From Comamonadaceae bacterium (GTDB lineage: Bacteria > Pseudomonadota > Gammaproteobacteria > Burkholderiales > Burkholderiaceae_C), in the NCBI GenBank assembly GCA_003599455.1, contig QZKF01000031.1, positions 1-64,000 of the forward strand: DNA of 64,000 nucleotides, written 5' to 3'. A program made the position numbers and the translations under genes. The number at the start of each line of letters is the position of its first letter. Position 1 is the first letter of the stretch. The notes below the pieces were generated by a model. It did not search any database and had not been told where the DNA came from. It was given only the letters and a program-made list of their open reading frames with translations. This document shows, one piece after another, positions 58,755 to 64,000 of the stretch.

Positions 58755-59519
58755 TCAGAGCTTCGAAAAATCCGGTTTCCTGCGTTCCATGAACGCACCG
58801 AACGCCTCCTTCGCCGCGGGCTCACCGAGCATGCGGCCAAAGCTCACGCCTTCTTCGGCCATCGCCTCCATCACCGGCTTGAGCTGGCCCTTTTTCATCA
58901 GGCGTTTGGTCTCGATCAACGAGCTGATGGGCTTGGCGGCCATCTTGCGGGCCACGGCCTGCGCGTAGCCGGCCACCTCCAGCGGCGGCAACACGCGGTT
59001 GACCAGGCCCACTTCGAGTGCGGCCTCGGCCATGAAGGGTTCACCCAGCAGCAGCGCCTCGGCCGCGCGGTGGTAGCCCAGCATCTGCGGCACCAGGAGG
59101 CTCGATGCGGCTTCGGGGCACAGGCCGAGGTTCACGAAGGGCATGGAGAAGGCGGCGTTGTCGCCGGCGTAGACCAGGTCGCAGTGGAACAGCATCGTCG
59201 TGCCCACGCCCACGGCCGGGCCGCAGACGGCGGCGATCAGCGGCTTGGGAAACTGCGCGATGCCGCGCAGGAAGCGGAACACCGGCGATTCGGTGGTGGC
59301 GGGCGGGTTGTTCAGGAAGTCGGCGATGTCGTTGCCGGCGCTGAAGATGGCCTCGTTGCCCTGGAACACGACGCAGCGCACGCCGGCATCGTCCTGCGCG
59401 GCCTGCAGCGCGTCGGCGAGCGCGCCGTACATGGCGGCGGTGATGGAGTTCTTCTTGTCCGGGCGGTTGAACGTGAGGGTGCAGACGCCGGCTTCGGTGT
59501 GGACGAGGATGTCGCTCAT
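58755..59519 (-). CDS. enoyl-CoA hydratase
   Basis: A 254-residue crotonase: CVVFQGNEAIFSAGNDIADF and AVCGPAVGVGTTMLFHCD for the oxyanion hole, then SMPFVNLGLCPEAASSLL with the active-site glutamate. The MKKGQLKPVMEAMAEEGVSF tail is typical of PaaG/short-chain hydratases. It converges with the methyltransferase gene and is 187 bases from the divergent patatin gene. The substrate is not specified by context. Confidence 0.87.
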   Translation of the reverse strand: MSDILVHTEAGVCTLTFNRPDKKNSITAAMYGALADALQAAQDDAGVRCVVFQGNEAIFSAGNDIADFLNNPPATTESPVFRFLRGIAQFPKPLIAAVCGPAVGVGTTMLFHCDLVYAGDNAAFSMPFVNLGLCPEAASSLLVPQMLGYHRAAEALLLGEPFMAEAALEVGLVNRVLPPLEVAGYAQAVARKMAAKPISSLIETKRLMKKGQLKPVMEAMAEEGVSFGRMLGEPAAKEAFGAFMERRKPDFSKL

Positions 59520-59706
59520 GGGGTGTCTCTCGGTGGGCAGAAGGGAAGCCGCAAATTACCACGAACGGGCGTGCTTTTCTGGGTCGCGCTCACCAGGCCT
59601 GACCGGTGCGTGACAGCGTGTTTCAGGCCCCGTGATCCACGCAGGCGCCGCCTACACTTGCCGCTTCCGCGCGCCCAGGCGCCGCCGCTGTCCACAGGTG
59701 TTGTCC

Positions 59707-61992
59707 ATGCTGTCCCGATCCGCCCCTTCGTTCGCCCACGGCCTGGCCGCTGCGCTGGCCGCGCTGCTGATGCTGTGCGCGCCGGCCGCCGCACAGACCC
59801 CGCCGGCCCCGCAGCAGCAGGCCGGTGAGCGCCCGCGCGTGGCGCTGGTGCTCTCGGGCGGCGGCGCGCGCGGCTTTGCGCATGTGGGCGTGCTCAAGGC
59901 GCTGGAGGCCGCGCGCGTGCCGGTGGACATGGTGGTCGGCACCTCCATGGGCGCGATCATCGGTGGGCTGTACGCCAGCGGCATGACGGCCGAGGAGCTC
60001 GAGCGCGAGATCCTCGGCGTGGAATGGGGCAACCTGTTCAACACGCGCGAGCCGCGCCAGCTGCTGTCGCAGCGCCGCAAGGAAGAAGACTTCGAGCTCT
60101 CGCCGGTGCTGCAGCTGGGTTTTCGCGACGGTGAGTTCCGCCTGCCCACGGGCGCGGTGTCGAGCCGCTCGCTGGAAATGCTGCTGCGCCGCTACACACT
60201 CGCCACCCGGCACCTGGCCTCGTTCGACCAGCTGCCCACGCCGTTTCGCGCCGTGGCCACCGACATGGAAACCGGCCAGGCGGTGGTGATGGACCGGGGC
60301 GACCTGGCCGCGGCGCTGCGCGCCAGCATGTCGGTGCCCGGCGTGTTCTCGCCGCTGGCGATCGACGACCGCATCCTGGGCGACGGTGGGCTGGTGAACA
60401 ACCTGCCGGTGGACGTGGCGCGCGCCATGGGCGCCGAGGTGGTGATCGCGGTGAACATCGGCACGCCGCTGGCTGGGCGCGACACGCTGGGCACGGTGCT
60501 GGGCGTGACGACGCAGATGGTCAACATCCTGACCGAGCAGAACGTGCAGGCCAGCATCGCCCTGCTCACGCCGAAGGACCTGCTGCTCGCGCCGCAGCTC
60601 GGCAAGCTGTCGTCCAGCGACTTCGACAAGGCGGTCGAGCTGGTCAAGATCGGCAACGACTACGCGGACACGGTGCGCCAGGCGCTGGAGCGTTTTGCGG
60701 TGGACGGCCCGCGCTACGCAGGCTGGGTGAAATCGCGCAGCGCGCAGGCCCTGGCCAACGCCGACCGGGTCGGCCGCGTCGGCGCCATCCGCTTTGAAGG
60801 CGTGAGCGACGAGCGCGCCGGGCGCCTGGCCAGGGCGCTTGACACCGAGCCCGGCCAGCGCATGGATGTGCCCAGGCTGGAGGCCGATCTGCAGAAGCTC
60901 GCGGCCAGCGGCGACTACGAACGCATCGACTACACCCTGAGCCGGCGCGAAGACAACGGCACCGAAGACCTGACCATCCAGCTGCGCGAAAACGCCTGGG
61001 GCCCGAACTACCTGCGTGTGGGCCTGGACCTGCGCACCGACTTCCAGGGCGAAGGCGCGTTCAACCTGCGCATCAGCCACAACCGCCACTGGCTCAACGA
61101 GAGCGGCGCCGAGTGGCGCAACCGGGTGCAGCTCGGTGAGACCGTGGGCCTGTTCTCCGAGATCTACCAGCCGCTGGGGGGCAACAGCGAGCGCTTCGTG
61201 GCGGCCTATGCGGACGGCAGCGTCAACAAGGTCGAGCTGTTCAGCGACAACGGGGATGCGCTCGCGCTGGTGCAGCGCCAGGGCGTCAAGGTCGGTGCCG
61301 ACGTGGGCTGGCCGATCGGCCTGCGCGGCACCGTGGGTGAGGCGCGGCTGGGCGTGGTGGCCAGTGCGCGGCGGGCCCAGCCCGAGCTGATCTCGTTTGC
61401 GCTGCCCGTCACCGCGCAGACGGTGCGCTGGACCGAGCGTGGCCTGCGCGCGGCCGTCATGGCCGACCAGCTCGACTTCGCCAACTTCCCCTCGCGCGGT
61501 TACCGCGGGCAGGCCGAGCTCTCGTGGGGACGGCGCCAGGTGGACGGCGGCGACACCAGCGACTTCACCCGGCTGGAGAGTTCGTTCACCGCGGTGAAGA
61601 GCTGGGGGGTGCACAGCTTCAATGTCGGCGGGCGGCTGGCCTACACCAACCAGATCCCGCTGGCCGCCATCGACGAGTATTCGCTCGGCGGTTTCCAGAA
61701 CCTCTCGGGTTACCGCACGGCGCAGGTGGCGGGCAACTACCTGCTGTTCGGCCGCCTCACCTACTACCAGCGCCTGCCCTACTCGGTGGGTGTGGCGCGC
61801 GCCCTGTTCGTGGGCGGATCGCTCGAAGCCGGCAACGCCTGGACCGAACGCAGCGACATCACGCTGCGACAGCTGCGCGGCGCCGGCAGCCTGTTCGTCG
61901 GCGCGGACACCGGCATCGGGCCGCTGTACCTGAGCATCGTGAGCGCGCCCAAGGGCTACACCGGGCTCTACCTGTTCCTCGGCCGGCCCTGA
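59707..61992 (+). CDS. patatin-like phospholipase with POTRA and outer-membrane barrel (PlpD-like)
   Basis: A 761-residue protein. The signal peptide ends APAAAQ near residue 30. The patatin domain has GGGARG (51-56), GTSMG with Ser80, and Asp226 in the D-G-G motif, so the Ser-Asp dyad is intact. A POTRA-like segment follows (IRFEGVSDERAGRLARAL), then a 16-strand-type barrel ending FLGRP. This is the type Vd autotransporter layout: lipase outside, barrel in the outer membrane. ATG 59707 has the best signal peptide. Confidence 0.87.
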   Translation: MLSRSAPSFAHGLAAALAALLMLCAPAAAQTPPAPQQQAGERPRVALVLSGGGARGFAHVGVLKALEAARVPVDMVVGTSMGAIIGGLYASGMTAEELEREILGVEWGNLFNTREPRQLLSQRRKEEDFELSPVLQLGFRDGEFRLPTGAVSSRSLEMLLRRYTLATRHLASFDQLPTPFRAVATDMETGQAVVMDRGDLAAALRASMSVPGVFSPLAIDDRILGDGGLVNNLPVDVARAMGAEVVIAVNIGTPLAGRDTLGTVLGVTTQMVNILTEQNVQASIALLTPKDLLLAPQLGKLSSSDFDKAVELVKIGNDYADTVRQALERFAVDGPRYAGWVKSRSAQALANADRVGRVGAIRFEGVSDERAGRLARALDTEPGQRMDVPRLEADLQKLAASGDYERIDYTLSRREDNGTEDLTIQLRENAWGPNYLRVGLDLRTDFQGEGAFNLRISHNRHWLNESGAEWRNRVQLGETVGLFSEIYQPLGGNSERFVAAYADGSVNKVELFSDNGDALALVQRQGVKVGADVGWPIGLRGTVGEARLGVVASARRAQPELISFALPVTAQTVRWTERGLRAAVMADQLDFANFPSRGYRGQAELSWGRRQVDGGDTSDFTRLESSFTAVKSWGVHSFNVGGRLAYTNQIPLAAIDEYSLGGFQNLSGYRTAQVAGNYLLFGRLTYYQRLPYSVGVARALFVGGSLEAGNAWTERSDITLRQLRGAGSLFVGADTGIGPLYLSIVSAPKGYTGLYLFLGRP

Positions 61993-62002
61993 TGCACGGC
62001 GC

Positions 62003-62824
62003 TCATTCCTTGTAGTAGACGACCTGGTGCGTGGTGGCCAGCAGCGCGCCGGCCTGGTTCCAGACCTGCGCGGCCTGGTCGAAGAAGCCGTTGCGGAAAC
62101 CCTGGGCCTGGGCCTGACCCAGCAGCCAGCCGGTGCCCGTGTCGGCCAGTTGCGCCGCGCCGGCGTGGAAGTACACCGTCATCGACACCGTGCCGGCCGG
62201 CACGCGCGTGGCGCGGCGCAACCACACGCGCGGGAAGAACACGTCGGCCATGGCGGTGAGGCTGGCGAAGTCGAGCGCTCGCGCGGGCTCTTCGCGCACC
62301 CAGAGCGTGGTGCGACTGGCGTCGCCACCGCCGTCCCACGCGGTGGGGATGGCGCCTTCGGCGATGCGGATGTCGTAGCGCCTGACCCATTCCACCAGCG
62401 CGACCATGTTGGGCCGGCCCACGGCCTCGGGCGCGGGCACGGCGGGCATGGTGGCGTCGTCGGTGCCCCAGGTCTCGCGGCGCGCGGCGGTCACGGCGGT
62501 GGCGGTGAGCACGGCGGCCTCGGCGCCCTGCGCGTCGGGCTGGGTGATCTCCATCACCCAGTGCTGGGTGGAGCGGTTGGTGCGCACCGGCCGCGCCGTC
62601 ACGGTGAAGGGCCCGTCGGCCAGCGCGGCGGCGAAGTTCACCGTGAGCGCGACTGGCTCGCCCAGCAGCGCGGGGTGCTGCAGCACCGCGTTGAGCGCCG
62701 TGGCCGCGGTCACGCCGCCGAACGGGCCCACCATGTTGGCGTAGGCCGGTGAGGTGGTGCCACGGTAGCGGCCTTCGCCCAGGGTTTGCAGCGCGATGGC
62801 TTGATCAAAAACGTGAGCCGTCAT
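62003..62824 (-). CDS. TesB-like acyl-CoA thioesterase
   Basis: A 273-residue double-hotdog thioesterase: RYRGTTSPAYANMVGPFGGV at the N-terminus, then VTARPVRTNRSTQHWVMEI and the second hotdog ending QAQGFRNGFFDQAAQVW. It hydrolyses medium-chain acyl-CoA. It converges with the patatin gene (10-base gap) and lies downstream of the thiolase on the same strand with 42 bases between, so they may be one operon. Confidence 0.85.
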   Translation of the reverse strand: MTAHVFDQAIALQTLGEGRYRGTTSPAYANMVGPFGGVTAATALNAVLQHPALLGEPVALTVNFAAALADGPFTVTARPVRTNRSTQHWVMEITQPDAQGAEAAVLTATAVTAARRETWGTDDATMPAVPAPEAVGRPNMVALVEWVRRYDIRIAEGAIPTAWDGGGDASRTTLWVREEPARALDFASLTAMADVFFPRVWLRRATRVPAGTVSMTVYFHAGAAQLADTGTGWLLGQAQAQGFRNGFFDQAAQVWNQAGALLATTHQVVYYKE

Positions 62825-62866
62825 GGCGACGTGTCTCCTTCCGGTGGCGCCGCGGGGGAAGCGTGC

Positions 62867-64000
62867 TTACACGCGTTCGAAGATGCCGGCGGCGCCCTGA
62901 CCCATGCCGACGCACATGGTCACCATGCCGTACTTCTTGTTGTGCCGCCTGAGCGCGTGCACCACGGTGGCCGCGCGGATGGCACCGGTGGCGCCCAGCG
63001 GATGGCCCAGCGCGATCGCGCCGCCCATGGGGTTGACCTTGCTCGGGTCCAGGCCCAGCGTGTTGATGACGGCGAGCGACTGCGCGGCAAAGGCCTCGTT
63101 GAGTTCGAACCAGTCGATGTCGTCCTGCTTGAGGCCGGCGTAGCGCAACGCGGCGGGAATGGCCTCGATCGGGCCGATGCCCATGATGTGCGGCGGCACG
63201 CCGCGCGAGGCGTAGCTCACGAAGCGCGCCAGCGGCGTGAGGCCGAAGCGCTTCACGGCCGCCTCACTCGCCAGGATCAGCGCGCCCGCGCCGTCGCTGG
63301 TCTGCGAGCTGTTGCCGGCGGTGACCGAACCGCGCGCGGCGAACACCGTGCGCAGCCTGGCCAGGCCTTCCAGCGAGGTGTCGGGCCGCGCGCCTTCGTC
63401 CAGGCTCACGGTGCGCTGGGTGGTGCTGACTTCAGCGGTCTCCAGATCGACGCTGCGCTCGGTCACCTCCACCGGCGTGATCTCGTCGGTGAACTCGCCG
63501 TTCTTCATGGCCAGCACGGCGCGCTGGTGCGACTGCACCGCGAACGCGTCCTGCGCGTCGCGCGACACCTTCCACTGCTGCGCCACCTTCTCGGCCGTGA
63601 GCCCCATGCCGTAGGCAATGCCGTAGCTCTCCACATCGTCGGTGTTGCTGAAGATGCTGGGCGAGAGGCTGGGCGAGTTGCCCATCATGGGCACCATGCT
63701 CATGCTCTCGGTGCCGGCGGCGATCATCACGTCGGCCTCGCCCACACGGATGCGGTCGGCCGCCATCTGCACGGCCGACAGGCCGGACGCGCAGAAGCGG
63801 TTGACCGTGATGCCGCCCACGCTGTGGGGCAGGCCGGCCAGGATGGCGCCGATGCGCGCCACGTTCAGGCCCTGCTGCGCCTCGGGGATCGCGCAGCCGC
63901 AGATGATGTCCTCGATCGCCTTGGGGTCGAGTGTGGGCACCTGCGACAGCGCCGAGCGCAGCGCGAGGGCGAGCAGGTCGTCCGGGCGCAGGTGCTTGAA
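62867..64000 (-). CDS. acetyl-CoA acyltransferase (thiolase), 5' end outside window
   Basis: The frame stays open to the window end, where it reads FKHLRPDDLLALALRSALSQ, so the first part of the gene is missing. Visible motifs: VNRFCASGLSAVQMAADRI with the acyl-accepting cysteine, GTESMSMVPMMGN, ELNEAFAAQSLAV, GHPLGATGAIRAATV and CVGMGQGAAGIFE with the proton-transfer cysteine. It is a FadA/FadI-type degradative thiolase of beta-oxidation. 377 codons are present. Confidence 0.92.
   Translation of the reverse strand, partial: FKHLRPDDLLALALRSALSQVPTLDPKAIEDIICGCAIPEAQQGLNVARIGAILAGLPHSVGGITVNRFCASGLSAVQMAADRIRVGEADVMIAAGTESMSMVPMMGNSPSLSPSIFSNTDDVESYGIAYGMGLTAEKVAQQWKVSRDAQDAFAVQSHQRAVLAMKNGEFTDEITPVEVTERSVDLETAEVSTTQRTVSLDEGARPDTSLEGLARLRTVFAARGSVTAGNSSQTSDGAGALILASEAAVKRFGLTPLARFVSYASRGVPPHIMGIGPIEAIPAALRYAGLKQDDIDWFELNEAFAAQSLAVINTLGLDPSKVNPMGGAIALGHPLGATGAIRAATVVHALRRHNKKYGMVTMCVGMGQGAAGIFERV

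Overview
The window is GC-rich, densely packed DNA in which most genes are joined by ATGA or GTGA overlaps. The families present (Liv-type transporters, a Bug-type tricarboxylate-binding protein, acyclic-terpene genes, an atz/biuret-type amide cluster) point to a betaproteobacterium of the Burkholderiales, probably Comamonadaceae. That placement rests on gene content only. I see no rRNA, tRNA, CRISPR array, integrase or complete insertion sequence, and no gene-free stretch longer than 300 bases.

Layout. (a) 1-810: two broken genes on opposite strands meet near 405-425, a RibD-like reductase fragment and a TIR-domain gene. (b) 932-3494, minus: an AtuA module (AtuA core, a separate AtuA-like small domain and a crotonase). 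Divergent from it at 3662-10336, plus, are a five-gene Liv ABC transporter and an acyl-CoA synthetase, closed by a clear terminator. (c) 10485-11909: a GSU2403-family nucleotidyltransferase behind a perfect 13-bp inverted repeat, then a DUF2784 membrane protein. (d) 11976-21308: a six-gene island of visibly lower GC encoding Vsr, a C5 DNA methyltransferase, a MORC/MutL-like GHKL ATPase, a Z1 helicase-like ATPase, a PD-(D/E)XK protein and an AIPR protein. This matches the MORC-Z1-AIPR restriction systems and the Mza phage-defence type. (e) 21395-21515: a decayed 3' end of a thioesterase gene. (f) 21532-30715, minus: a nine-gene operon headed by a TetR repressor (AtuR type), then atuB, C, D, E and F homologues in the Pseudomonas order, another acyl-CoA dehydrogenase, a thioesterase and an EthD protein. 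The island therefore lies between two halves of what looks like one terpenoid-acid catabolic region.

(g) 30843-32591, minus: a PAP2 phosphatase and an MGDG-synthase-like glycosyltransferase. (h) 32714-46657, plus: fifteen genes, nearly all overlapping, for uptake and breakdown of a ureide. They encode an AtzF-like amidase, a NitT/TauT-type transporter, AtzG, AtzE and AtzH homologues, a BMP/nucleoside-type transporter, a formamidase-like nitrilase, a biuret hydrolase, a second related cysteine hydrolase that may be a triuret hydrolase, and a GntR regulator. No cyanuric acid hydrolase is present, so the entry substrate is more likely triuret, biuret or a similar ureide than cyanuric acid.

(i) 46662-48758: a MarR regulator divergent from a Bug binding protein and a DUF3237 protein. 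(j) 48796-55685, minus: YciI/DGPF, SnoaL, FMO and lipoprotein genes, then an ECF42-type sigma factor with SRPBCC, VOC and YciI genes. A sequence matching the published ECF42 promoter motif precedes one of them. (k) 55762-64000: a cupin, a TPR-methyltransferase, another VOC protein, a methyltransferase, an enoyl-CoA hydratase, a patatin-POTRA-barrel protein, a TesB-like thioesterase and a thiolase cut by the window end.
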